Shown piece by piece: positions 27,501-40,883 of a stretch of DNA of 64,000 nucleotides. Position numbers and translations under genes: made by a program. The stretch's first letter is position 1. Every line of letters begins with the position of its first letter. This DNA is from Erythrocercus mccallii (taxonomy: Eukaryota; Chordata; Aves; Passeriformes; Dicruridae), in contig VZRG01000279.1 in assembly GCA_013397435.1 (NCBI GenBank), positions 62,001-126,000 of the forward strand, written 5' to 3'. Under the pieces are notes generated by a model, which did no database searches, was not told where the DNA came from, and worked only from the letters and a program-made list of their open reading frames with translations.

Positions 27501-30500
27501 TGTCTCCCTTGCTTCCCCATAGGGAATCTGTTCAGCATGCTCTCAAAGGACAGCATGACTCAACCAAAATCAGCTGCAGACCTTGCTGGAACTCCAGTTC
27601 TGCACTGTCATTCCCATCATACCTTTGATTTTTAAGTACTTTTCCCCTCAAATATATCCTTTCATTACAGAAAAAATTCTGAACCAATCTAAAGCCCTTC
27701 ATCACTGGCTCTAAAGAAGACATTCTAAAAATGAGACACTAGATTCTGTTTGACAAATCATCTAAAATACTTACACCCACCTGACTGTTGCACTCAGCCT
27801 CCTTGGTATGAAAAAGGACTAAATAAATGCTTGTGTGTTGGCTGCAGTAACACAATTACAGAAACTGCTACCAACAAAGGAAATAATAACTGCTGGAGGT
27901 ACAGACAAGGGAAGCAGTGGGGGGAAGGAGGAATGAAGGGAACCTCAAGGTTAAATAAGCAATGGGTCGGGGCACACACAAACAAATGTAAACAACAGAA
28001 ATCTTTCAGCATAATTTTGAAAGTAAAGGCAGACTGAATTGTATTATGCAGGTGTATGGAAAGCACTTTGCTGCATTATGCCATCTCAAGTTCTTGTTCT
28101 TATTTCCTTTTGTCAAGAGGTCTTTGATTGAAGACAAGATTGTCTTCCAAAGAAAGAAAAAAATGTAATGTGAATAGCTCAAGTGATAGACCGCATTATC
28201 TTGGCTGCAGCAAGAAAAAGCAATGCTAATGGATTTGTACAGCAAATAATATGGGGCAAGAGGAAGAAACAATCAGGCCTCACACAAATACAGAGAAGTT
28301 TGCTTGAATCTTCATAATTTGCAGTGATTGCCATTCAGCTCAACGTACTTCAGGTTCGAGTAGAATCCCTTCCAAATTTCCCCTATAGAAGTCAGAGACC
28401 CACAACAACTGTAATGTACTTTAAGCCATTATTACCATTTTTCTCTGGAGCTGAATGCACACTTCCTGCTGTGTTAGAATCACAGAACACGCGACAACAG
28501 TTCTGCTGCACAACTGACAGGTTGCTGACACCAAAGCTCAGCAGGTTAGAGATGTCAGAGGACAGGGAGTCAGCTCAGCCTTGTCTTCAACCAGCCCAGA
28601 AAAATGAGTCTTTGAGCATCACTCCCAGTGCACCTTTGTGGCTGTGCTCCCCCCAAATGGGGTGTAGTGGGAAGGAAACAGAGGTGAACTGTGGCTTACA
28701 CAGCTCACACAGATCTGACTCCAGCTTTCCATTCCCCTCCTTACCTGCACCCTGGCAGCCCCTCTGCTCCCCTCTGCCAGTCCACTCACTACACAAATAA
28801 TACCTGCCTTGCTCCTTCTGATTCTTCTCCACCAACCTTTCTCAAGTGCTTTCTCCAATTATAGCCATAGCCACTCTCCCTGGCTCCCACTCCTTTTTCC
28901 CCTGCAATTATCTCCTCCTCCCAGCTCCCATCTCTCAGCCACAGCACTGCTCACCCTCTAATCCACTCTTCTCACACCAGCTAAGCCTTCCCATTCCTGC
29001 TTCTTTCTGACCTTTCTTGTTTAGTTCTGGGCCCAAATGCTATTCCTTCAGAGACTTGTCCTTGTCATTGTGGTGTTCATCTACATGGCTGCCTTCCCAT
29101 TCCTCTGCTGTGTCCCAGGCACCAGCAGAGCAGATGTCAAAAAGAGACAACACAGTTTGGGAGGTGTTTTTTGCCTAAAGCTATTAAAGTACTTGACTTT
29201 GATCACTGTGATTTTTGTGCCACAGGTTTCACAGTTCTGGGTGTTATTGGGTTCTTTTCTCTAGCTTGTGTGGGGATTGATTTCTGCCTGCACTCTATAA
29301 AGACTCTCTCAGAAAAAAAACAAAAAACAAAAAACACATTTGTCTAGATGAGGAGAGGAGGCTTACTTTATTGGTGTCCATCATGACTCACTCTGGGGAA
29401 AGGTGGAAAAAGTGAGTTGCTTTGACCCACACTCACCACCGATCAGGGCAGCACAGTAACCAGACTCAAGCGCTGGGCTTAGCTTTCCATCCACTAGCAT
29501 ATAGCAGAAAGTCTTTCTGAACCATTTAGAATACCAGGTTTCAAAACCAAAACAAAACAAAGTGAAGAAGAAGTGCATCCAGCTCCCTCTGGCCCTTTAG
29601 CTGAGATCAGTTGTGGTCTCAGTTTGAGATCTGACATGTGCTGGAGCAGGAATGACAGCACTCACTGTCAGGGGCATGTGCTCTGTGATCTGACAGACCT
29701 TTCCTGTCTTTAACTCCTCTAATCCTGTGATTTGGCTGGCCTGTGCACTTACCTGAAGATGCACAAGGAGCTGTGGGATGCCATCACACTGTCAAGACCC
29801 TTCACACAATACCAGCGGCAGAAGGCTCAGGAAATGTCACCACATCATCATCCACTTCATGCTGATGACTTTGTGGTGCTGTTTCCTGGAGCCATCTCGT
29901 CCTGATATGGAACAACAGAAAGGGTAAAAGAGGTGAAATATGAACAGTAAAAGCACCATTATCTGGTTTTCTAGCTATCAGGAGCCCAGAGTGAACACCA
30001 GGACTTCGAGTGCCTCTTCAATCACCTAGCTGACTCAGAAAGCTCGGGAAGTGGTAGTGGTAGGAGACTTTGTAGACCACAAAATCAAACCAGAAAACAG
30101 AACATGTTCCTCCTTAAGATCTCTCTGGAGCACAGCAAGGGGAACAATTGCACTGTTAGGGGGTCCTCAGTTTGGGAGGCATATGCTAGCAGTTTCATGC
30201 AGCTGTTAAATAAAGCATTACTTGGATTTCTTGACAAAATATGACAGAAAGAAAAAGAATTATAGAGGATAATATCTTTTATGAGAAATGTACAGATTCA
30301 GTGCAGCATTCCTGACTGCCAGGAGTTAATTATTTACAACCATGAAAGACGGTGGTCACTAGACACCTAAAGTTGCACCAATGATACAAACAGGAGAGTC
30401 CAAGCAAGGAACATATGCAGTTGGCTCAAAAGAGCCAATTAATCAAAATAAATTGAAAGGAATAAGAAAAAAGACTGAAAAATGCAAATGAAGATTAGAG

Positions 30501-31224
30501 GTACTTTATAATGAATTTCTTAAGCAAGATAATTATGGATTTGCTGTTAAGTTTAATTCACATACTTTTTCAACTGAAATATTGGTATTTGCAATACTGA
30601 TAAGGCACAGGATGAATGGGTGAAGAGCTGGCTACTTGGCAGATGTCCAAAATACACTTGTCAACACAGAGCCATCACTGAATGGGATTTCTCCTTAACA
30701 AATTTTTGCAATGACTAGTACTGGTCTGTCTGCAACTAGCTGATGTTTTCTTGAGTGGATTCAGTTAGTAAACATCAATAGCCTCATGCATATGAATCAG
30801 GCTCAGTAAAAATTACATCCACATTAGAACATCTCTGCAAATTGTTTTTGGAAATTTTCCTCTCTGAAAACATTTCTGACCTGCTCTCTCAAAGTCTTTG
30901 CTGATTACAGTTATGGGAGTGCAGAGAACCTGACGGGGGGACAAAAGAGAATGCTGATGATACGAGGGTGGCACTTGCAACACACGAGTCTCTTGGCAAG
31001 GTGGGAAGAACCCTAAGAAAGGGTGTTCTGATACACCTTGAAGCAAAATTACCTAAATGGAAAAGCCTGCCCTTCAGGAGTGTTCATTTACCTCTGATGA
31101 CTACAGAGGCATCCTCGCAGATGAGCTGAAATTTTGCTGATTTTTAGCTGTGTTTGGCTAAACTTAGGCGGGATGATTCTTGCCCTCTTGGCAAAAAAAA
31201 GAATAAGCAGGTTATAAAATACAC

Positions 31225-31660
31225 CACAGGCAAGTGTATGCTAGACTGTGGTATCCAGTTGTCATGTTAAAAAAGGGCATTATGAAATTGGAGGAGATAC
31301 AGAAATGATTTACTGACTGTAGATAATGTTTGACAATGCAAAACCTAAAGATCTCACACTGTTTAATTTATCAAAAAGAAGATTAAAAGGTTACTTCATT
31401 GCAAGCATTATCTCATAGGAATGCCATGTACTGAAATGCTCTTTAATCTAGCAAGAATGGCACAAATATTTAACACTGAGGGTGATTAGCCACTAGAATG
31501 AGCCACCAAGGGAAGAGGTGGAGTCTCTCTCTCCTGATGTCTCCAAATCAGGTCTGAACACTTTTCTGGCAGATGTGTTTTAATCAAACAAAAGCTATGC
31601 TCTAGTCAGATGCACATCACTGGGTTGAATGCGGGAAAAATGGGTGAAAAAAGGATGCAC
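31225..31660 (+). mobile_element. Ancient CR1-type LINE fragment (amniote-type)
   Basis: The sense strand carries heavily mutated CR1 landmarks. They are a gaaatgattt region, tcaaaaagaagattaaaagg, aatatttaacactgagggtg, ccaccaagggaagaggtgga, tgatgtctccaaatcaggtc and actgggttgaatgcggga. This order is that of the end of ORF2 and the 3' UTR in the CR1 group common to turtles and crocodilians, not the typical bird CR1. It is non-coding and 5'-truncated, and its 3' tail is lost or unrecognisable. Confidence 0.7.
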
Positions 31661-32415
31661 TCCTGGCCTCAAAAATCTACAAATCTGTGAATGCCAAATT
31701 TAATTTGAATACACTTGCAGGAATCAAAGTGTTCAAACTGTGCTCCACTTTAAGGGAGAGAAATCCCAGGAGAGTAGGTGGAAACATGCTTCCAGTGTTT
31801 ATGAGCATCAGCTACCTCTAAAATCTCAGTTTCTCATCCAAAACCTGGCCCTGTTTCCTTTCACGGCCCAGCTATAGCCGCTGCTTCAGAAAGGACTGAA
31901 GGGGTCTGATTTTCATGGAGAGGGGGGGCAGGCACACACGGCTCTGAGGTGAGGGATTTGTCAGCACTTAGCACCTATGGATGTGAATTTAGACAACTAA
32001 TGAAGGGGGAACATTTCGGCAGTGATTTTAGTAGCATCTGAGAGACGTGTAGGAAAAGCACCCCTCACTTCCAGCCCTGCCCGTGCTCCTAGATGGGAGC
32101 AGCGCTTTTGAAATTCCTCTTTTCTGGCATCACCTTTCTTTGCCTCTGTTCTTTCAGCTGCAAAATCATCACATTTCCTGGACTGGGCAGCTGAAAGGAT
32201 TAACATTAGAGTGTTAGTTTTCAAGCCGGGGGTCTGCAGACCTCTGGGGAGCTCCGTGGTCTACTTCTAAGGTGTCTGTGAGAGGTGGCTAAGAAAAACA
32301 AGTCCATTTATGCTGTACAGCACTTTAAGAATGTGCATTTCAAAAGGGACATACTCCCCTGGAAAACACTTCACGGTTCACGAGTCAAAAAAGGTGAAAC
32401 ACACAGAAAGAGAGA

Positions 32416-32745
32416 GCGAGGAACAGCCCGTAAGCGGCCGGTGATTCAGGGTCGCTTTCCGTGTGCGGCAGCCGGGGCTGGTTCAGCACCATTGGCAGGG
32501 GAGGCGGGGAGGCCCCGGCCGCAGCGAGCATCGGCCCCGCTCCGGCCGGGACCGAGCAGGGCAAACCACGGCAATCAGCGGCAGGGGCTGCAGGGAGAGA
32601 TTGGACCCGCCACACCCCGTGCCGGCGGCCCCGAGGATGCCGATGCCTCTCCCAGCATCCTCCAGAGACACATCGTTCGGGATCACTTCTAATCTTTGTC
32701 TCGAGCCTCTGTCGCTTTCACCTGTTCCCGGGAGTCTGAAGCGGT
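32416..32745. promoter_or_regulatory. Isolated CpG island (candidate orphan promoter or enhancer)
   Basis: By eye about 30 CpG dinucleotides occur in some 330 bases, with GC-rich sequence such as gaggcggggaggccccggcc, while the surrounding tens of kilobases are CpG-poor. This is the usual sign of DNA kept unmethylated in the germ line, as at promoters. It lies about 27 kb downstream of the TCF7L2 3' end. Overlapping ORFs, including one of 135 codons on the + strand at 32285-32692, look like by-products of GC richness. No gene could be assigned, so a non-coding RNA promoter, a distal regulatory element or a chance GC-rich patch all remain possible. Confidence 0.6.
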
Positions 32746-35307
32746 TTTTTCCCCCTCTCCTTTTTTAAAAGAAAAACCTTTGCTTGTCAAGCAAGTTTTT
32801 GTCTCCCTGAACTCTCAGACTCGCAGCCTTGACACTGACACAGAAACATTATTCAAAAGGTGAAAGTTTACAGCATCGAATAACAATGCCAGCTGCTCTC
32901 TTGGTAACAGGTTCCACTTCTGATGGAGGAGGGATGAGAAGGTGGGGAGGAGAAACCGGCAGCCTGGATGTCTGATGCTGTGGGACCATTTCGGTGCCTG
33001 AGAGCCTCTGGAGAGGTCCAGAGGTGTCTGTGTCTCCTGGGAGCTTGGGAAACACCTCTGTGTCCTGAGAGGGCCTGGGAGGCTGCACCTGAGCATGGAG
33101 CACCTGCCTGGCTCGGGGAAGAGCAGAGCCTTCCTCGTGCCTCTGCTCTCTGAATTGTCACCGGGAATGTGAACCCTCGGTGGCTGGTTCAGGCTATAAT
33201 CAAATAGAAAGGACATGAGAGAATAGGGTGCAATAAGGGAAAAGCATTCAAAGTGCATCATTTGGGGCTTTGCTGCTCCCTCTAACAATAACTTTTGTCA
33301 TGGGCATCAGAGTGTGGCTCCTTTACAGCTGGAGGAAGATTTTTCTACTTACTACACATGTTTTTTAAAGCATTTTGGACTATTTCTTTTACTATATGTT
33401 TTTTTTTTTAATCTTTGCCAAAAAGCCTCTAAAATCAGACTAACAATACACATTTACAAGAGACATTCATCTCCCTTTTTAATCTTGGAATCCTAGTTCT
33501 TCTTTAATCTTAATACTCCAGCTTTGTATTTGAGCTTTGTTTTTGCATACAGAGTTTAAGCAAACAGTCAAGATATCAAAAGCACAGAAGCTCTAAGAAC
33601 TGAGATGGTAAATAAGAAACATATATCATAACACCCAGGCGCGACACTGGACATTTTGAAATACCATTCTGCTCAAGGAGGTTTCACAGCACTGTTTCAT
33701 TGACATCTGACTCCAAAATCTTTCATCATTTTGACATTATCAACTACATTATAAAACACACTTTTTTCTGTTTGCTTTGTTTAGATAAATCATTTATGAT
33801 TTTATCAGTAAAGGGTTATTTTTTTTTAACAAGCCATAGCCTCAGAAAGCTTTGTGCTGGTTTTTTTAAATCATCAATGGCACTAAGATGTATCTTGTAG
33901 TACAATTACAGATCTGCTTTTCATATGTGTTGTATATGTATGTGAGAATAAATATACATACACAAATTTACTGTATTGATATTCTAAAAAAATCTGAAGT
34001 AAACATTTCTTGGAACAAAAATGGATCGACACAATGGAAATTATATATCTGAACCAAATGGAAGATATTGCTTTCTCAAAGGAGCTCACAATAGTAGGAA
34101 GGCAAAAAAGCTGGGTGCCAGAAATGAGTGAATTTGTGGCTATATGGGCATGCAAAGACTGGCAGCGTGCCAGGGGTGTGATGTGCAGAGGAGAGGCTTT
34201 GGCTGCCCGCACCTCTTGAGCAGCCCCATCTTGGGCATTGGTCCCTGCCCTGGGGACTCAAGATATGGCAGTGCTGTCCCCCTTTGTCCTCCACCTGCCA
34301 AGGGCAGGAAGAGTTAAACCTCAGCAATTTTTCCCCCTGCACACACACCACTTCCTATCGCTGCTTGAATTGCTGGGGCTTTGTACATCTGGTTCAATTC
34401 ATTCCCAACAATTCAGGTTCTCGTTTTTCCCCTCCCTTGGGGACACCTTTCCTGAGTCTTGCTGCAGAGGCTGACCCCGGTGCCAGCAGGATAGAGCCCC
34501 AGGAAGTCCCAACAGCCTCATCCCGACTGCGAATACCCAGCTGGGTTTTAAATGCATTGCATCAGAGAGCAGTAGGTCACCACATTAATCAGGAACTCTG
34601 AAATCCTCCGAGACACCTTGTTGGGAATGGTTACCGGGTTCTGGCTAGTCTTAAATATAATTTAAAAGACTTTGGGGTTATTTTCAGGCTTTTCCTTTCG
34701 TTCAGTCCTGTGTCTATGTAAATGCTCTCCTTCACTTCTCACTGCTGACTGCTTCTAACAGACATATTATTGTGCTTCTCTGGCCTACTTTGTTGCAGAC
34801 AAAGTTTTGACTATCCGAGTTCTTTTTTATTCCATTTTACATTTTTAATGCTATGTTGTAAAACGTCCTTCCTCTTGAGCAGTAATAAAAACCTTTTTCT
34901 CCCCCTCCCCTCTTCAGATTTCTTTTATAACACATTCAGCATTTTCTGGGACATAATTAAAACATCAAACAGTTTTCCTGCTGGTTATGCTAAAATCTGA
35001 ATGCTTGAGTCTGCTGGCATTATTGAAAATTAAAATGTACTATTCTTGAGTGTATTTAGGATGCCCTTAAATAACTATCAAAAATGGTTTTGTTCTGTTT
35101 TATATACAGACTGGCACCATAACGCTAAAATACCTGCATTAAATAATGTCTCTAATTGGTAGCATGAGGATACTTTTAAAAAGTATTAAATATGTATTTT
35201 TGTTCACTATTTTTCCTAGGCTAATGTGTCTAATTTTCCCATATAACTCTATCCTCAGGGAAAAATATAGATGGAAAGACCATTACCAATACATGAAGTT
35301 CAGTGGT

Positions 35308-35322
35308 TCTCTCTCTCTCTCT
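35308..35322. repeat. Short (TC)7 run
   Basis: A perfect dinucleotide run of seven units plus one base. Confidence 0.85.
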
Positions 35323-38300
35323 AGATGTAATTGCTATCAAGAAGGCTGGCAGCAGGGTAATTTTAGTTCAAATGAGTACATAGCCTGAAAAAGGATAAAT
35401 CAAGCTTTGTAGGTCTGAAATTGGATCCCAGTGTGGGATTGTTCTAGCTAAGTGTACATCAGGTTCATAAAATATATTTGCCAGAATGAAAAGCCCCTAA
35501 AATTCACGGGCAGCAATGAACATGGGGCTGGAGGGGGAAGGTTTCAGGCCCTGCTAGACCTCCTTCCTCCTGCCTTTGCTGGTAATGGCCTCAAATTACC
35601 TTCCTAATCAGGCTATGAGGACTCAGTCCTGCTCGAATTCAAGGCAGTGGAAAGACTCTCACAGTACCCAAAATCCCATCCTCGGGATAATTAATACCTT
35701 CAGTCCACATTCACAAAGGGGCTGAGAACAGAAGAACTGATTTCATTGGGAAAGAAAGAGACACATTTGCCAGAATCAAGCTCCTAAACACCTCTGTGGC
35801 TCTGGGTCCAGGGTCCCAGTAACACTCATGGGTTTGATAGCTGGGATGGCAAAGCCTACAGTCACTTTAAAACAAGCACCCTTGCAGTGGAATTAACTCT
35901 CAAGGAAGTTTTTGTTTATTGCAGAGATTTCTATTTTCTATGGCTGCCTTGGATATGGTGAGCAATTTCAAAAAAGGGGATGGCTGCTGCACAACACAGA
36001 ATTTAGGTCACACCTCTGTGTTGCACTGTGTGATGCTTCTTGTACATTTTTTGAGCCCCAATGCAGACGTGTGTTGGGCCAAATGCTGAGAGATATGTTC
36101 CTTATGTGGGTGTGGGTTCACATGAACAGCTGTGAAAACTGAGTCCCCTGCTCCTGCCACAGTTATGGGAATGCAGCATTTCCCACCTTGGGGCAAGGAA
36201 AATCTCCTGCCCTAGGAAAAATCTAGGACAAAAGATTTTATTGAAAGTGCAGGATGACAGTCTCTGCATCCCAGGTCTTTCCTACAGAGCGAGATGTAAG
36301 ATCATGCTCGGGCTTAAATTTTTTTTTTCCTAAGGGCTCTGTTTTGGTCAGTAAAATGATTCCAGCTTTGTAACTGTAAATTTGCAGCAAGACAAGGTTC
36401 TGGGGGGGTTTTTCCCCACTAAAGAGCATTCTGTTAAAAGCACACATGTCCCAACCAGCATCACTTATTCACCATGACTTGGAGTGCCAGGATGCCTGGG
36501 AGGCAGCAGGGCCTCTGCTGTGTGCATTGCCTTGCTGCTTCAGAGAAGATCCCTTGCCCTATGGGCCACACCTCTTCATCAAAGAATGAGTGTTGAATGG
36601 GAAATGTCAGGGAGGATCAAATTTTTAAAAAAATCTTTGCTGTTCAGTTGCTTCTAGAAAGAGTCTGAATTTTATAGAAACAAATTGAACTGTAGATAAA
36701 TGTTCCAAACAGTTTATGATGCAGTTTCTAAGAAAACCTCTAAAAGCCATTCTATGGACTGTGTTCTCTTCTGGAGTTATCTGAATCTGAAAACCTGGGT
36801 CCTGCATGTCAGAGTCCACAGGCTGTGTGCAATTCACTTGTATTGATGTTCAATATTTCAATTCATGGTAGATATTTAGGCAAATTCTAACCAATTCCCA
36901 AGAAGTAAATTGATAAAAGCATTCTTAGAAAAGTAGGCAGGTGACTGAAAATCAAAGGATATATGTGGCTCCCTCCCTAAAAATCAGCCTTATGATTATA
37001 GCCATTTATCCTGGCTATGAGGAGGATTTGCTTGGACTTTCCCACCCCTGCTCTCAGCCGCCCAGTAAGCATGGACAAAATATTTTTTTAAAGGTTAAAG
37101 AGACTCTCCATAACCTCTTATGTACAGTGTGTCTGCTCCTTGACCTCAGCTCTCAACGTTGTCCAAAGAGTTACTAGTGAGACAGAAATAAACATCCCCC
37201 CAATGCAGAAGATTGCTGAACACATTTCTTTAGCCAAAGATTTCTGTCTCACTACAGTGTGCTGAAGTAAAAACATATCCAGGAGTTGTCCCTGGAGTCT
37301 CAAATCATTCTCTCATCACATTGGGTTCAAAGACAATGCGAGTTGTGTAGTGTAGCTGAAAGTATCTGCATAAAGCAATTCCTCTATGATGTTGTTTTGT
37401 TTCTGGCTTGCTTTTACCTGGGCTATCTGAAGACATTGTTTGAGGCTAAGGAAGAAAAAAATGAATAATGTTTGGGCCTAGAGATCAAAAAATCAGGCTT
37501 ATTTCCATAGTCGTTAGTAGCCAGTATCCCATGTGAATCTCTTCTTTTCTAAAACTGTACAGAAATGCTGGCTGTATTAGGAAGGATTTCTTTTTATTTT
37601 TATTTTATTTTTCTAAGAGTTTGTTCTTCTCGATTTTTTGAAGATGCTGAAAGCTTTTTGATGTCACAAAACCAATCAAAAGAGGGAAAACACAAATTTA
37701 AATGTGAGATAAAAGTGGCTTTGCATGCATGCATAACAAGAAATCCATTGAACAAAACAAATTACTTACCACCTCCACAATAGCTCTCTGCCTCCAAGGG
37801 ATGGGCTGGTTCACAATGAGGAGGTGATGGCGATAAAGTCACTGTGATACTGTGATCAGAAAAGCTACAGTAAGAAAAAAAAAGTATATAGGGGAAAGCA
37901 AACTACAAAGAAGGGAGAGTGGAAAAAAATGGATCACCATTCCCCTGGGACTGTGAGTGACTTTCAGTATTTCCCAAAAAGTTTCACTTCAAACGTTGCA
38001 AGGCCGAAGAGGTTTCTTGCTGCTTGTCACTTCAGGGAGCTGATGGAGAAAGGCAGAGGAAGGAGGATGGCTGAATTTTTCATTCAAATAACTTTGTTCC
38101 CATTTGGATATGCCTTGTCTGCAATCCCCGTTGTGGCAGTGGGGTGTGAATTTCCCTGATTTGGAGGGCAAGAGTGATCTCTTGGTTCTGAGTTTGGTTT
38201 TAAGAGTTTTGTTTTGGTTTGATTTTGTCTTAATTTACAATTTTTTGTTTTACCATTTTAAAGCCATGAATGATGAACGCTAAGGTTTGGGGAAAGGCCA

Positions 38301-39251
38301 AGTGGGAGAGGGAAATGTAGTTATAAATTTCCTTCAATATTTTATGTTTCAGCGTTTGGAAACCACTTCAGACAGGCTAGCAAAACCCACTTTTCCCTCC
38401 AGACTCCCACAGCTAGCCCTGGGCAGGGGTTGGTCTTAGTGGACACAATCCTCTAACGGGTGTTTTGACATTTATTTTGTTTCCCAGGGGAAAGCTCGGG
38501 TTTTTAGGAGCTGAAAGTCTGAGGATGCCTCAAAGGATACTGTATCTATTACAGAATACAAATATCAGAGATACTTGATTTGTGGGACAGAAGCTGTATC
38601 TTCATTTGACCATCTGTCATATAAAAAAAAAGTGAAGAACTTTCTGACTAAAAATCCTTATCTATGCAGGTCTTATGCAATTTTTTGTGCCCAGGATTTA
38701 TCTTTGGTTCTTGATATTAAAAAAAAAATAGTTCTAAAGTGTGTTTACTACAACACCAAATTGAAAATTATAAATTTTAAGTAAATTTTACTTCAGAGAT
38801 TCCCAATGTATTTTTTGAGCTCAAATTTTAGTGTCAGTCTGGCAAATATATCTCAAGGTGTATTTTGTCAGGAGGAAAATACATCTCAAGAACACAGAGA
38901 TTACACAGAATATGTAACAGTGTTGGAAGAAGCCTGAAGGAGATTTAAGAAGCCTTTGGCTACTTTAGGTAAGCATCTCTCTGAAGAGCTGCTGCTTTTA
39001 CCAGTGATTCTATGTCGTGAGGATCTGAAGAGCATTTCCGTCACTGAGAGGAGCTGCAGAGAGTTATACAATAATCACCTGCAAATTTGACAAAGCAAAG
39101 TCAGGATCTTAATCCTGCAATTCATTTCCTTTGATATATTATCTGTCATATCCCTCTTCCCACACAACCTCTTTATACTGAGAGGGAGATGACACACCAC
39201 CTGTTCCCATGACTCTGGAGACAGCTCTTTCTTTCACCTTTCTCCCTCTCA

Positions 39252-39280
39252 GTCTCTTTCTTTCTTTCTTTCTCTCTCTT
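39252..39280. repeat. (CTTT)n / CT microsatellite
   Basis: About four cttt units followed by ct dinucleotides, within a wider pyrimidine-rich stretch (about 39225-39300). Confidence 0.85.
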
Positions 39281-40865
39281 GTATTTTTGTCTCTCTGGAT
39301 TCTTCTGGTTGTTTCTTCCATCTCTCCATGCGTCTTTTATGGCTCTTTCAAAGGAGAAGGAAGAATCCTGCTTGCTTCAGCTTGAAACAAAATACTGCAG
39401 CAAAGAGAGCCTGTGACGAGGACTTTGTCCACATGGCCCACACCAAATGAGGGGGTCCCAGGGCGCTCCTTTTGGTATGGCTGGGCTGTATTTTAAGCAT
39501 AAGGCCAAACTCTGCTCATTTCATTTTCAAAGAGCCTGAACGTGCCTCTGGGGAGCTCTGAAGTCCATGGGAGGAGAAAGCTGGCATTCATGCTGACAGC
39601 TGTGTGGAGAGGACAGGCTGTGGACATATCTGCACACCCCTGTTTGCAACCCAGGTGCCCTGGAGAGCAAGCTGGACATGCGACCTGCATGGCACAGAGG
39701 AGCCCACATCTGAATGATAGTATTTATACAACCAGGCTTTTCATTACCTGCTCTGTCACTAGCTCTTGTTGGCTAGCAGAGGCCGCAGAAGCCTAGGTTA
39801 CAATTCATTTAATTAAACATCTTCTCACACCTTAAAACGTAAAGGTGACCTATGTTTTAAAGTGTGATTCTCATGGCATATTCGGCCTTATAATTTTAAA
39901 TTGACTTAAAAGTTTTTCATAGAGGCTCCAAAGGCTACCAAACCAAGGTTTATTTATATCTCTCATAATCCCTGTGAAACCCTAGGGGTGGAGTCACAGT
40001 GTTTGGGTTCTTGTCTAACCAAGGCTCATTGATTTTTAAGCACATAAATTCAGGAACTCTATAGAGCTCGCCAAAGACAATACAGCAAAGAGTGCAGTTC
40101 GGAGATCCCCCTGGGGAGTAGATGTGGTTGTAAACACTTGAAAATGTTAAAGTCCAGTGAATGGTCTAGTTATAGTTGGTAGTTCTGACAGGACAAGCAG
40201 TCTTAACAATCTGAAACACTGGACAGAATGGAAGGACCAACCTGCCAAAGAGAACAGAAACCTCACAGCCCTTTTGACATCCTCTGCCAGGATATGGAGC
40301 TATCATGGTCTTGCTCCTCCCAAAGATGTTCTTCCCTCCAGGCAGCTCTGATCCTAGGGAAGTGACAGATATCCTTTGCATTGCAGGTCTACCTGATGGG
40401 AGACACCCACACTGCATGAGGAGTGAGGAAGATCTTTGCAGGGAGCAGAAGCCGAACACTTTCATGCTGGCTCAGAGTGACCTCACACAGCAAAAGCCCT
40501 CCATACAGGGCCTGACATCTTTGGCCACTTCTAAAACTCTCTTTGTAACCAGATGTTAAAGATGGGTTTATATCAGCATTTTGTACAGATGTGCTGAAGC
40601 AGAAAGAGTAAATGGCTTCCCTCAGGGAACCTCAGGGGAAGCCTGTGACAGAAGAAAGGTTTGGTCCAGGCTCATCCATGCCTCAGGCTGGTACGCTGCC
40701 CCTCTGTCATTTCTCCTGGTGGTGACCAGTGCTGGGTTCCAGCCCCTCTGCTCCCACAGCTGTGGGGTAGGAATGAAGCCCTCTTAGGAGAGAAAATGAA
40801 AAGCTGTGCAGAAAAATATTTCAGACTTCTAAAAAATATGTCAAAAGCCTCAGAATTCCTCTACC

Positions 40866-40883
40866 AAAAAAAAAAAAAAAAAA
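40866..40883. repeat. Poly-A run of 18
   Basis: Homopolymer with no retroposon body recognised next to it. Confidence 0.95.

Larger units (their letters stand above)
19506..31224. other. Intergenic, no gene seen
   Basis: Nearly 12 kb of AT-rich non-coding DNA. It holds one weak CR1 fragment (23402-23500) and a TG repeat (24561-24585). The longest ORF, 158 codons at 28324-28800 on the + strand, has low-complexity composition, no recognisable domain and no sign of constraint, so it is not called a gene. Confidence 0.65.

Noticed and set aside
28324..28800. 158-codon ORF on the + strand
   Set aside because: No recognisable domain, composition typical of random translation, and an overlapping antisense ORF of similar quality. 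No promoter or splice context supports it.
32285..33288. ORFs of 135 and 157 codons on the + and - strands around the CpG block
   Set aside because: High GC removes stop codons by chance. The translations are Ala/Gly/Pro/Arg-rich and match no family I know.
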